Assembly: GCA_949282745.1 (NCBI GenBank)
Contig: CASDQM010000009.1
Location: 1 to 33,301 of the forward strand
Direction of reading: 5' to 3'
Origin: an uncultured Sutterella sp.
Lineage (GTDB): Bacteria > Pseudomonadota > Gammaproteobacteria > Burkholderiales > Burkholderiaceae_F
Length of the DNA: 33,301 bases
The notes under the pieces are model-generated. The model made no database searches. It was given only the letters and a program-made list of their open reading frames with translations, and was not told the DNA's origin. Of this stretch, positions 8,737-17,163 are shown piece after piece (the stretch's first letter is position 1; every line of letters begins with the position of its first letter). The translations under genes were made by a program, and so were the position numbers.

Positions 8737-9106
8737 GCTCTCGCTTTGCGAAGGGATCGTCTCCGCCGTCGAACGCACGGCCGAACGCCACGGGATTTCG
8801 CGCGTCGCATCGGTGCGCGTCGCCGTGGGACGCCTTGCGGGCGTCGACATTCCGAGTCTCGAATTCGCCTGGCACTCCGTCACGATGACGGGGCCCCTCA
8901 CCGGGGCGAAGCTCGTGATCGAGCGCCCCGAAGGGACGGCCTTCTGCACGGACTGCGGCGAAACCGTGCCGCTTGCGAAATTCGGGGACCCCTGTCCCAA
9001 GTGCGGCGGCTTCCGGCTCATCCCCAACGGCGGGACCGAACTCAAGGTGCTCGACTTTCTTCCGGCCGACGACGAAACCGAGGAAGCCGAGTCCGAAACG
9101 AATTGA
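8729..9106 (+). CDS. hypA: Hydrogenase nickel incorporation protein HypA
   Basis: 125 residues. It delivers nickel to the large subunit together with HypB. The start MHELSLCEGI has the invariant H2-E3 nickel-binding pair, and the zinc site is C73-x2-C76 and C89-x2-C92. The ATG at 8729 is fixed by this N-terminus and overlaps the end of hupK; GGAGG at 8718-8722 serves as ribosome-binding site. An acidic tail (ADDETEEAESETN) closes the protein. An upstream in-frame ATG at 8684 would add 15 residues that no family member has, and was rejected. Confidence 0.96.
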   Translation: MHELSLCEGIVSAVERTAERHGISRVASVRVAVGRLAGVDIPSLEFAWHSVTMTGPLTGAKLVIERPEGTAFCTDCGETVPLAKFGDPCPKCGGFRLIPNGGTELKVLDFLPADDETEEAESETN

Positions 9107-9126
9107 TTTTTTGAGGAGACAACACC

Positions 9127-9936
9127 ATGTGCACGACCTGCGGCTGCGGCCACACGCACGATCATCATCACGATCACGCCCACGATCACGATCATCCTCA
9201 TGACCACGGGCACGATCACCCACACGATCATTCTCACGACGGGGCGCAGCCGCGCCGCGCCCACGACGCCGACTTCGACGCCGACCGCGCAATCGCGGTG
9301 GAGGAAGACATTCTGGCGCGAAACGACGCGGTCGCCCGCCGCAACCGCGAATACTTCAAGGCGCACGGGATCTTCGCCCTCAACTTCGTCTCGAGCCCCG
9401 GTTCGGGGAAGACCGAATTCCTCGCGGCGACGATCCGCAAGTTGGGCGAGCGCGCCAAGCTCGCCGTGATCGAAGGCGACCAGCAGACCGAAAACGACGC
9501 CGAACGCATCCGCGCGACGGGCGCCAAGGCCCTTCAGATCCAGACGGGCGAAGGCTGCCACCTCGACGCCTCGATGATCGAACGGGCGCTCGGCGAACTG
9601 AAACCCGAGGACGGGTCGCTTCTCTTCATCGAAAACGTCGGGAATCTCGTCTGTCCCGCGGCCTTTGACCTCGGCGAAGCGCACAAGGTCGTGATTCTCT
9701 CGGTAACCGAGGGCGAAGACAAACCCCTCAAGTATCCCGACATGTTCCGCGCGTCCGACATCATGATCCTCAACAAGATCGATCTCCTCCCCTACGTCCC
9801 CTTCAACGCGGACAAATGCGAGGAATACGCGCGGCGCGTGAATCCCGACATCCGGATTCTCCGCGTTTCGGCGCTCACGGGCGAGGGGCTTGACGCCTGG
9901 CTCGTGCGGCTTGCGGAAATGGCGGCGCTCGACTGA
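9127..9936 (+). CDS. hypB: Hydrogenase nickel incorporation GTPase HypB with His-rich nickel-storage region
   Basis: A 269-residue SIMIBI-class GTPase. The N-terminus MCTTCGCGH is the CxxCGC high-affinity nickel site. Residues 9-37 hold 16 histidines alternating mostly with aspartate, an expanded nickel store like that of rhizobial HypB/nickelin. The P-loop is GSGKT (about 92-96), the dimer metal site includes C144-H145 (EGCHLD), and the guanine motif is NKID at 216-219. It hands nickel to HypA in a GTP-dependent step. A GAGGAG site precedes the ATG by a few bases. The short repetitive His codons could be unstable between strains. Confidence 0.97.
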   Translation: MCTTCGCGHTHDHHHDHAHDHDHPHDHGHDHPHDHSHDGAQPRRAHDADFDADRAIAVEEDILARNDAVARRNREYFKAHGIFALNFVSSPGSGKTEFLAATIRKLGERAKLAVIEGDQQTENDAERIRATGAKALQIQTGEGCHLDASMIERALGELKPEDGSLLFIENVGNLVCPAAFDLGEAHKVVILSVTEGEDKPLKYPDMFRASDIMILNKIDLLPYVPFNADKCEEYARRVNPDIRILRVSALTGEGLDAWLVRLAEMAALD

Positions 9937-9971
9937 GTTCGCCGCCTCTGAGAGAAGGAGGAAAAAACGGT

Positions 9972-12269
9972 ATGACGACGGCAAGGCTTTTTCGCGTGAC
10001 GGGACTGGTTCAGGGCGTGGGATTTCGCCCGACCGTCCACCGAATCGCGCATGAACTTGCGCTCGCGGGCGAAGTCTTCAACGACGCCGAAGGCGTGGGC
10101 GTGATTCTCGAAGGCCCGGAAGAAGCGGTTCTGCGCTTTCCCGAGGTGCTTCGCGCGCAAAAGCCTCCGCTCGCGCGCATCGACGACGTCGTCATGACCG
10201 AGGTCCCGGCGACGGGCCGCACCGAATTCACGATCACGAAGACGAAGGGCGGCCACGTGCGCACCGGCATCACCGCGGACGCGGCGACCTGCGCGGCGTG
10301 TCTCGAAGACCTCTTTGATCCCCTAAACCGCCGCTACCGCTACGCCTTTACGAACTGCACGCACTGCGGCCCGCGCTTTACGATCACGAAGCGCCTTCCC
10401 TACGACCGTCCGCAGACGACGATGGCGCCTTTTGCGATGTGTCCCGACTGCCTCACGGAATACGAGGATCCCCTGGACCGGCGCTTTCACGCGCAGCCCA
10501 ACGCCTGTCCCGTCTGCGGCCCGAAGCTCGAACTCACGCTCCCCGACCGCACGCCCGTCCCGGGCGACCCCGTTCGCGAAGCCGTGCGGGCGCTGCACGA
10601 CGGGAAGATCGTCGCCGTCAAGGGACTCGGCGGCTTTCACCTCGCCTGCGACGCAAGAAACCCGAAGGCCGTCGCTACGCTTCGCGCGCGCAAGCACCGC
10701 GACGAAAAGGCCCTCGCCCTCATGGCGCAGTCCGTCGCCTCGGCTGAGCGGATTGCCCTTGTGACGCCCGAAGAAAAGGAACTTCTCGAAAGCGTCGCGC
10801 GCCCGATCGTTTTGTTGAGAAAGCGCCCGGACGTGGAGCTCGAAGGCATCGCGCCGGGGCTCACGGACGTGGGCGTGATGCTTCCCTATACGCCGCTTCA
10901 CTGGCTTCTCTTTCATAGCTTCGCTGGCGAACCCGACGGAACGGCGTGGTGCCATGAGGCGTCCGACACGCTTCTCGTCATGACGAGCGCGAATCCGAGC
11001 GGCGAGCCCCTCGTCGTCGACAACGACGAAGCCTACGAGCGCTTGGGCGACTTGGCCGACCTCTTTTTGCTTCACAACCGCGACATTCTCATCCGCTGCG
11101 ACGACTCCGTCGTGCGGCGGGTCGCGGGAAAGACGCTTTTCGTGCGCCGCGCCCGCGGCTATGTTCCCGATCCGATCGCGCTTCCGCGCGCGATGCCTTC
11201 CGTCGCGGCGACGGGGCCCTATCTTAAGAACACGGCGGCCCTCATTCGAGAGAAGGAACTCTATCTCACGCAGCATACGGGCGACCTCGAAGGAACGGGT
11301 ACGCGCAGGGCGCTCGAGGACGCGATCGATCATCTCGCGGGCCTCTACGAAATCTCGCCGGTTCTGTACGCCTCCGACACGCATCCCGACTTCTACTCGA
11401 CGACGCTCGCACAATCCCGGGCGGAACGCCTCGGCGTCCCGCACTATCTCATTCAGCACCACGCCGCGCACGTCGCGGCCGTGATGGCCGAATCGGGCGC
11501 AAAGGAGGGCGTCGGCCTCGCGCTTGACGGCACAGGGCTCGGCGACGACCGGACGATCTGGGGCGGAGAACTCTTTCGCGTGACGCCCGAGGGGTGGACG
11601 CGGCTCGGCCATCTTCTGCCTCTTCCGCTTCCCGGCGGCGACGCGGCGGCCCGAGAACCCCGGCGCGTGGCGGCGGCGGTTCTCACGCTTCTCGGACGCG
11701 AAAACGAAATCGCGACGCGCTGGCCCGATCTGCCCGGCGCGGACAAATTCGGACGGTTCGTGCGCTCTACGCTTTGCCCGAAGGCCTCGTCCACGGGCCG
11801 GCTCTTCGATGCGGCGGCCGCTCTTTTGGGACTCGTCGCCGTACAGCACGACGAAGCGCGCGCCGCGATGCTTCTTGAAGCGGAAGCCGAAAAGGTCGAC
11901 GTTGCGCCCCTTTGGGAGGACGCCGTCCGGGTCAGGGGCGGGGTGCTCGATCCCCTGCCGATTTTCGAAAAGCTCCTTGCCGAACCCGATCGATCCCTGG
12001 CTGCGGCCGGGTTCATTCGCACGCTCGCGCGCGGCTTTGCCGAACTCGTCCGCGCTTCGGGCGTGACGGGCAAGGTGGCGCTTACGGGCGGCTGCGTCAT
12101 CGACCGCCCCTTTACGGAAGCACTTCTCGAAGACCTCGCCCTCTTCGGGATGGAGGGCGTCCTTCCCTTGAAGGCGCCTCCGGGAGACGGCGGTGTTGCG
12201 GCGGGCGAAGCGTGGCTTTCGGCCCTGGCGCTCGAAGCGGGGACGGAGCCTAAGCCCCTCGAGAAATAA
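9972..12269 (+). CDS. hypF: Carbamoyltransferase HypF
   Basis: 765 residues, the normal length. HypF uses carbamoyl phosphate and ATP to carbamoylate the C-terminal cysteine of HypE, the first step in making the cyanide ligands. Domains in order: acylphosphatase-like (about 1-90, GLVQGVGFRP), a double zinc finger with C107/C110, C129/C132, C157/C160 and C179/C182, a YrdC-like domain (about 200-385), and a Kae1/TobZ-like C-terminal domain containing the HxxxH-type QHHAAH near residue 497. An AGAAGGAGG site precedes the ATG. A 59-base gap with a hairpin separates it from hypC, the largest gap in this operon. Confidence 0.97.
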   Translation: MTTARLFRVTGLVQGVGFRPTVHRIAHELALAGEVFNDAEGVGVILEGPEEAVLRFPEVLRAQKPPLARIDDVVMTEVPATGRTEFTITKTKGGHVRTGITADAATCAACLEDLFDPLNRRYRYAFTNCTHCGPRFTITKRLPYDRPQTTMAPFAMCPDCLTEYEDPLDRRFHAQPNACPVCGPKLELTLPDRTPVPGDPVREAVRALHDGKIVAVKGLGGFHLACDARNPKAVATLRARKHRDEKALALMAQSVASAERIALVTPEEKELLESVARPIVLLRKRPDVELEGIAPGLTDVGVMLPYTPLHWLLFHSFAGEPDGTAWCHEASDTLLVMTSANPSGEPLVVDNDEAYERLGDLADLFLLHNRDILIRCDDSVVRRVAGKTLFVRRARGYVPDPIALPRAMPSVAATGPYLKNTAALIREKELYLTQHTGDLEGTGTRRALEDAIDHLAGLYEISPVLYASDTHPDFYSTTLAQSRAERLGVPHYLIQHHAAHVAAVMAESGAKEGVGLALDGTGLGDDRTIWGGELFRVTPEGWTRLGHLLPLPLPGGDAAAREPRRVAAAVLTLLGRENEIATRWPDLPGADKFGRFVRSTLCPKASSTGRLFDAAAALLGLVAVQHDEARAAMLLEAEAEKVDVAPLWEDAVRVRGGVLDPLPIFEKLLAEPDRSLAAAGFIRTLARGFAELVRASGVTGKVALTGGCVIDRPFTEALLEDLALFGMEGVLPLKAPPGDGGVAAGEAWLSALALEAGTEPKPLEK

Positions 12270-12280
12270 AGGAAACGAAA

Positions 12281-12305
12281 GGGAGCCTTCCCCAAGGTGG
12301 CTCCC
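12281..12305 (+). repeat. Hairpin between hypF and hypC
   Basis: Perfect 7-base arms, GGGAGCC at 12281-12287 and GGCTCCC at 12299-12305, around 11 bases. No T-run follows, so it is not a typical terminator. It may stabilise or separate the two parts of the polycistronic message, since hypC is likely needed in larger amounts than hypF. Confidence 0.5.
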
Positions 12306-12328
12306 ACATAAAAGGAAGGAAAAACAAC

Positions 12329-12577
12329 ATGTGTTTGGCCGTGCCTGCACAAATCGTGCGGATGAATTCACCCGTCGAAGCGCTCTGCGACTTCGGCGGC
12401 GTCAAAAAAGCCGTGGACGTGACGCTCATTGCGGACCCGAAGGTTGGCGACTGGGTGATCGTGCACGTCGGATTCGCACTCGAGAAAATCGACGAGGAAA
12501 AGGCGCGCGAAACGCTCGCGCTCCTCGCCCAAGCCGCGAACCTCACCGAAGAACCCAAAGGGGAGGCTGCGTCATGA
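12329..12577 (+). CDS. hypC: Hydrogenase maturation chaperone HypC
   Basis: 82 residues. It starts MCLAVPAQIV with the essential Cys2, which with HypD holds the Fe(CN)2CO intermediate and escorts the large-subunit precursor. The small OB-like core ends near residue 60 (VGDWVIVHVGFALEKID), followed by a helical tail (EEKARETLALL). AAGGAAGG lies upstream of the ATG. The stop overlaps the hypD start by four bases. HybG-type paralogues share this architecture, but only one such gene is in the window. Confidence 0.96.
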   Translation: MCLAVPAQIVRMNSPVEALCDFGGVKKAVDVTLIADPKVGDWVIVHVGFALEKIDEEKARETLALLAQAANLTEEPKGEAAS

Positions 12578-13704
12578 AGTGGGTCGACGACTTTCGCGTG
12601 CCCGAAGAGGTGCGCGCCCTCGCGGACGCGGTGCGCGCCGAAGCGGATCCCGCGCGGCAATACCGGTTCATGGAGTTTTGCGGCGGGCACACGCACGTGC
12701 TCTCGCGCTGGGGCCTGACGGGCCTTCTTCCCGACAACGTGCGGATGATTCACGGACCGGGCTGTCCCGTGTGCGTGCTCCCCGTGGGACGCATCGAAAT
12801 GGCGGCGGAACTCGCGCTTGACAAAAAGGCGATCGTCTGCACCTACGCCGACACGCTTCGCGTCCCCGCGAAAAAGGGGCGCTCGCTTCTCGGCGTCAAG
12901 GCCGAAGGCGGCGACGTGCGGCCCGTCTACTCGCCCGTCGACGCGCTCAAGGTCGCGCGCGACAACCCCGACCGCGAAGTCGTCTTCTTTGCGATCGGTT
13001 TTGAGACGACGACCCCGCCGACCGCCGTGGCGCTCTTGCGCGCGAAGGAAGAAGACCTCAAAAACTTCACGGTCCTCTCCTCGCACGTTCTGACGCCGCC
13101 CGCCATGCGGCACATCCTCACGACGGCGCCCGAGCGCCCCGACGCCCCGAAATTGGACGGCTTGGTCGGCCCCGCGCACGTCTCGGTCGTGACGGGGTGG
13201 GGCGTCTACCGGCCCTTTGCCGAAGAATTTCACATGCCCGTCGTCGTGGCAGGGTTCGAGCCCGCCGACATGATGCTAGCGATCCGCATGCTCGTCGCCC
13301 AGGTAAACGACGGACGCGCCGAAGTCGAAAACGAATTCACCCGCGCCGTCACCGAAGAAGGAAACCTCACGGCCCAGGCATTGACCGACAAGGTCTTCAC
13401 GCTTCGCGACACGTTCGAGTGGCGGGGCTTGGGCTCGGTCCCGCATTCGGCGCTGAAACTTCGCGACGAATGGGCGGACTTCGACGCCGAAAAGCGCTTC
13501 ACGCTTCGCGAGCGCCGCATTGCGGACCACAAGGACTGCGCCTGCGGCGCGATTCTGCGGGGCGAAAAGAGTCCCGGTCAATGCCCCCTTTTCGGCACCG
13601 TCTGCACGCCCGCCCATCCGATCGGCGCCTGCATGGTTTCGAGCGAAGGCGCGTGCGCCGCGGAACTGCGCTACGCGCCCCGCCGTCAGGAGAACACCAA
13701 ATGA
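12574..13704 (+). CDS. hypD: Fe-S protein HypD for Fe(CN)2CO assembly
   Basis: 376 residues. It is the scaffold on which the iron, cyanide and CO ligands are put together with HypC and HypE. Conserved motifs are C36-GGHTH, GPGCPVCVLP with C64 and C67, and GFETTTPPTA. The C-terminal cluster-binding region has four or more spaced cysteines (DHKDCACGAIL, GQCPLFG, VCTPAHPIGACMVSSEGAC). The start at 12574 overlaps hypC by ATGA, with GGGAGG at 12561-12566. It overlaps hypE in the same way. Confidence 0.97.
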   Translation: MKWVDDFRVPEEVRALADAVRAEADPARQYRFMEFCGGHTHVLSRWGLTGLLPDNVRMIHGPGCPVCVLPVGRIEMAAELALDKKAIVCTYADTLRVPAKKGRSLLGVKAEGGDVRPVYSPVDALKVARDNPDREVVFFAIGFETTTPPTAVALLRAKEEDLKNFTVLSSHVLTPPAMRHILTTAPERPDAPKLDGLVGPAHVSVVTGWGVYRPFAEEFHMPVVVAGFEPADMMLAIRMLVAQVNDGRAEVENEFTRAVTEEGNLTAQALTDKVFTLRDTFEWRGLGSVPHSALKLRDEWADFDAEKRFTLRERRIADHKDCACGAILRGEKSPGQCPLFGTVCTPAHPIGACMVSSEGACAAELRYAPRRQENTK

Positions 13705-14747
13705 AAATTGCCCCTTCTTACGCAAGCTCGCTCGACCTCGAACGAGGCAGCGTCGACATGACTCACGGCGCGGGCGGTCTCGCGACCGAACAGCTCATCC
13801 GCGAAGTCTTCGCGAAGCACTTCCGAAACGACTGGCTCGAACAGGGCCACGACGGCGCGCTTCTGCCTCCCCTCAAGGGGAATCCCGTCTTCTCGTCGGA
13901 CGGCCACGTCGTGAAACCCCTCTTCTTTCCGGGCGGCGACATCGGACGCCTCGCCGTCGCGGGGACCGTGAACGACGTCGCCGTCTGCGGCGCAAAGCCC
14001 CTGTATCTTTCCGCCTCCTTCATTCTCGAAGAGGGCCTGCCTCTCGCCGAGCTCGACCGGATCGTCGCGAGCATGGCCGACACCGCCCGCGAGGCGGGGG
14101 TCGCCATCGTGACGGGCGACACGAAGGTCGTGGAAAAGGGCCACGGCGACGGTCTTTACGTCGCGACGAGCGGGATCGGCGAGAAGCTCGTCGACTACGT
14201 GATCGACGGACGAAGCGCCCGCCCGGGCGACGCGGTCCTCGTCACGGGAACGATCGGAGACCACGGCACGGCCATTTTGTCCGAGCGCGAGAGCCTCGGC
14301 TTTGAAACGGAAGTGGTGAGCGACGCCGCACCCTTGAATAAAATGATCGAAACGTTGCTTGCGGCCGTGCCCGTCGTGCACGTTCTGCGCGACCCGACCC
14401 GCGGGGGCGTCGCCGCGACGCTGAACGAAATCGCGCATCAGAGCGGCGTGGGCGTGGAATTGGACGAACGCTCGCTTCCGGTGCGGCCCGCTGTTGCGGC
14501 CGCCTGCGAATTTCTGGGGCTCGATCCCCTCTACGTCGCAAACGAAGGAAAGCTTCTCGTCATCCTGCCCAAGGAATACGCCGAAAAGGCGCTCGAAGCG
14601 CTTCGCTCTGATCCGCACGGCGCGGACGCGGCCGTGATCGGGCGCATCACGGCGGAACACGCCGGGGTCGTGGAAATGACGACGCTTCCCGGAGGCAAGC
14701 GCCTTGTGGACTGGCTGCACGGCGAGCAGCTGCCGCGCATCTGCTGA
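13701..14747 (+). CDS. hypE: Carbamoyl dehydratase HypE
   Basis: 348 residues of the PurM-like ATP-binding family. It dehydrates the thiocarboxamide formed by HypF on its last residue to a thiocyanate, the source of cyanide. The C-terminus reads LPRIC, the required PRIC tail with the modified cysteine as last residue. DMTHGAGG near the N-terminus and the VTGDTKVVEKGHGDGLYV segment are family motifs. The start overlaps hypD by four bases. It is last in the hyp operon; a possible terminator follows about 80 bases later. Confidence 0.97.
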   Translation: MKIAPSYASSLDLERGSVDMTHGAGGLATEQLIREVFAKHFRNDWLEQGHDGALLPPLKGNPVFSSDGHVVKPLFFPGGDIGRLAVAGTVNDVAVCGAKPLYLSASFILEEGLPLAELDRIVASMADTAREAGVAIVTGDTKVVEKGHGDGLYVATSGIGEKLVDYVIDGRSARPGDAVLVTGTIGDHGTAILSERESLGFETEVVSDAAPLNKMIETLLAAVPVVHVLRDPTRGGVAATLNEIAHQSGVGVELDERSLPVRPAVAAACEFLGLDPLYVANEGKLLVILPKEYAEKALEALRSDPHGADAAVIGRITAEHAGVVEMTTLPGGKRLVDWLHGEQLPRIC

Positions 14748-14828
14748 GGGACCGCGGCCGGGGACGCGAACCGTGACGCGTTCCGCCGGCCGCCGCTTGT
14801 TTTCGAGCCGCCGGGCGATTGACGACGC

Positions 14829-14874
14829 AGACCGAGATTTTTGAAGAAATGCCGCCGATCGGACGGTCTTTTTT
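14829..14874 (+). terminator. Possible terminator after the hyp operon
   Basis: AGACCG at 14829-14834 pairs with CGGTCT at 14864-14869, and the arm runs into six Ts (14869-14874). The 29-base loop contains a small CCG/CGG helix. The stem is short, so the call is tentative, but the position fits the end of hypE and the start of a new unit at 14958. Confidence 0.45.
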
Positions 14875-14957
14875 GGACGATCAGGCAATAGATCGCCAAG
14901 AATCCGCTCTTCTCAGACGGAAAACCTCACTACACTTTAGAAACCAAGGAGGATGCC

Positions 14958-16121
14958 ATGCAAAGACGTCAACTCATCACCGCGATTCCGGGACTCTTCG
15001 GAGCCGCCCTGAGCCTTTCTTTCCCCCTTGCGGCGCGCGCCGCAGAGACCGAAGGGACCTCCTTTGCCGTCACCGATCTGCTCGGACGGGAAGTGCGCTT
15101 TGAAAAGGCGCCCGAGCGCATCGTCGTCGCGAACTACATCCTCAACTTCCTCATGACGGGAGGCGCCGCGTCGCTTTCGAAGGTCGTCGCGCTCCCGCAG
15201 GACGGCTGGGAAGCGACCCGCACGGGCGAATACAAGCTTTTGACCGAGGCCTTTCCGTCGATTCTCAAGCTCTCCTCGATCGGGGGCTATCACGACAACG
15301 TCCTCAATACCGAACGCATTTTGTCGCTCAAGCCCGACGTCATCCTCGTCAACATTCCGCAGTACCGCGACAACGCCCGGCGCCTCGCCGTGCTCGAGCG
15401 CGCGGGCGTGAAGACCGTGGTGCTCGACTACCACGCGATGAAGCCCGAAAACCATGCGGCGAGCACCCGGATTCTCGGCAAACTTCTCGGACGCGAGGAA
15501 GCGGCCGAAGCGCAGTGCCGCCGCTACGAAGAGGCCCTGAAAGATCTGCAGACCCGCATCGCGGTTTTGCCCGACGAGAAAAAGCACCGGCGCGTTTACG
15601 TAGAGCTCGGCAACGAGGGCGTGGCCCGTCTCGGAAACTCCTACAACCGCACCGTTCTCTGGGGCGCGATTCTCGAAGAGCTCTCCGCCGCCAACATCGC
15701 GGCCGACATGAAGGCCCCCTATGCGCCGCTCGCGCGCGAATTTGTCATCGCCGCAAACCCGCAGACGATCCTGATTGCGGGGAGCATCTGGCGCAACGCC
15801 GCCGAAGCCGACTCCATGCGCATGGGCCTCACCGTCACCGAGGACGAAGCGCAAAAGCGTCTCGCGGGCTTCGCCGCGCGTCCGCTCTTTGCGAAGACGG
15901 ACGCCTACCGCACGGGCGAGATCTGGGCCGTGGACCACGGGAGTCTCCGAACGATCGCCGACTACGTCTTCCCGCAGTTCATCGCGAAGATCCTCTACCC
16001 CGACGTCTTCGCGGACCTCGATCCGGACGAGGAAATCCGGACCTTCTACCGCAACTACCTCCCCGAAGTGAATCCCGCGGGCGTCTATTGTCTGCGCGCC
16101 GCGGCGGGGGCGAAACGCTGA
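14958..16121 (+). CDS. Periplasmic substrate-binding protein of a FecB/BtuF-type metal or chelate ABC importer
   Basis: 387 residues with a signal peptide (about 1-29, RRQLITAIPGLFGAALSL ... ARA) that has a Tat-like twin arginine but no full Tat consensus. The mature part is a cluster A-II binding protein: FAVTDLLGREVRFEKAPERIVVANY is the usual opening, SLKPDVILVNIPQY the middle strand, and the later YVFPQFIAKILYPDVFADLDPDEEIRTFYRNYLP the closing helix. The family binds iron-siderophores, haem, cobalamin or nickel chelates. AAGGAGG is six bases before the ATG. It starts a four-gene unit 210 bp after hypE. The neighbouring hyp genes and the His-rich tail of its ATPase point to nickel, but haem or another chelate remains possible. 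Confidence 0.85.
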   Translation: MQRRQLITAIPGLFGAALSLSFPLAARAAETEGTSFAVTDLLGREVRFEKAPERIVVANYILNFLMTGGAASLSKVVALPQDGWEATRTGEYKLLTEAFPSILKLSSIGGYHDNVLNTERILSLKPDVILVNIPQYRDNARRLAVLERAGVKTVVLDYHAMKPENHAASTRILGKLLGREEAAEAQCRRYEEALKDLQTRIAVLPDEKKHRRVYVELGNEGVARLGNSYNRTVLWGAILEELSAANIAADMKAPYAPLAREFVIAANPQTILIAGSIWRNAAEADSMRMGLTVTEDEAQKRLAGFAARPLFAKTDAYRTGEIWAVDHGSLRTIADYVFPQFIAKILYPDVFADLDPDEEIRTFYRNYLPEVNPAGVYCLRAAAGAKR

Positions 16122-16128
16122 GGTCCCG

Positions 16129-17163
16129 ATGAGTTGCCACCTCCACTACCGGAACCAAACCCTGCGGCGGGTCTCCTTGCTCGCCGCCGGGGCGGCGTTG
16201 CTCGTCCTCTTTATTCTCCTCGACCTCGCGACGGGCACCTCCGACATGACGGTGGGGCGCGTCGCGGCGGCGTTGCTCGCGGGGCCTTCGGCCGAGGGCG
16301 TCGACGCCGTGATTCTGTGGGAACTGCGCCTTCCGATGACGCTCACGGCGCTTTTCGTCGGGACGTCTCTGGCACTCGCCGGACTCGAAATTCAGAACAT
16401 CACGGGGAACGCCTTGGCAAGCCCCTCGACGCTCGGCGTCACCTCCGCCGCGAGTTTCGGGGCGGCATTGGCCATCACGGCGGGCGTCACTTTTTTCGGA
16501 CAGCTCTGGATCGGCACGACGGCCGCCGCCTTCCTTTTCGCACTCCTCGTCTCGGGACTCATCTATGCGCTCTCCGAGCGGCGCGGCATGACGCCGCAGA
16601 CCGTGATTCTCGCGGGGATCGTGATGAACTTCTTCTTCCTTGCGCTCCAGCAGCTGCTCCTCTACGGCGCGAGCCCCGAAACGGCGCAGCTCATCAACGG
16701 CTGGACCTTCGGGAATCTGGAGCGCTCGAGCGCTCTTTCGGCCGCGGCCGCCGCGGGCTTCACGCTCGTCGCCGCCCTGTGGCTCTTGCCCCGCGCCTGG
16801 TCCATGACGGCGCTTACGATCGGGGAAGAACGCGCGCGAAGCCTCGGCGTTCCGGTGACGCGCCTTCGCGTCGAAGCCTTCCTTCTCTCCGCCCTGTTGA
16901 TCGCGGGGGCCGTGAGCTTCATCGGGACGATCGGATTCGTGGGGCTCGTTGCGCCGCACTTCGCGAAGCTCACGCTCGGCGACGATCAGCGCTTTCTCAT
17001 TCCCGGCACGATTTTGGCGGGCGGCCTTCTCATGACGGCGAGCTCCGTCGCGGCGAAGCTTCTCTCCGCGGGCGCCGTGCTCCCTGTCGGAATCGTCACG
17101 TCGCTCGTGGGCGTTCCCTTCCTTTTCGTGCTGCTCCTTCGTGAGACGGGAGGTGTGCGGTGA
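16129..17163 (+). CDS. FecCD-family ABC importer permease
   Basis: A 344-residue inner-membrane permease with about ten hydrophobic spans. Typical FecCD/BtuC landmarks are LWELRLPMTLTALFVGTSLALAGLEIQNITGN near the second span, TPQTVILAGIVMNFFF, ARSLGVPVTRLRVEAFLLSALLIAGAVSFIGTIGFVGLVAPHFAKL for the ATPase contact loop, and a final LPVGIVTSLVGVPFLFVLLL. A short N-terminal stretch contains CHLHY. The gene lies 7 bases after the binding protein and overlaps the ATPase start by four bases (GTGA). One polypeptide would work as a homodimer. Confidence 0.93.
   Translation: MSCHLHYRNQTLRRVSLLAAGAALLVLFILLDLATGTSDMTVGRVAAALLAGPSAEGVDAVILWELRLPMTLTALFVGTSLALAGLEIQNITGNALASPSTLGVTSAASFGAALAITAGVTFFGQLWIGTTAAAFLFALLVSGLIYALSERRGMTPQTVILAGIVMNFFFLALQQLLLYGASPETAQLINGWTFGNLERSSALSAAAAAGFTLVAALWLLPRAWSMTALTIGEERARSLGVPVTRLRVEAFLLSALLIAGAVSFIGTIGFVGLVAPHFAKLTLGDDQRFLIPGTILAGGLLMTASSVAAKLLSAGAVLPVGIVTSLVGVPFLFVLLLRETGGVR

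Noticed and set aside
9160-9245. CRISPR-like or tandem DNA repeat in the CACGATCA-rich stretch
   Set aside because: The periodicity comes from alternating His and Asp codons of HypB; there are no spacers.
7477-9984. 835-codon minus-strand open frame opposite hybE-hypB
   Set aside because: Shadow of four well-recognised genes on the plus strand; no ribosome-binding site or domain, and strongly Arg-rich.
10323-12371. 682-codon minus-strand frame opposite hypF
   Set aside because: Antisense to a full-length, domain-complete HypF; composition is typical of a shadow frame.
14748-14957. Cobalamin or NiCo riboswitch ahead of the importer operon
   Set aside because: None of the conserved core motifs of these riboswitches could be found; only a possible terminator hairpin is present.
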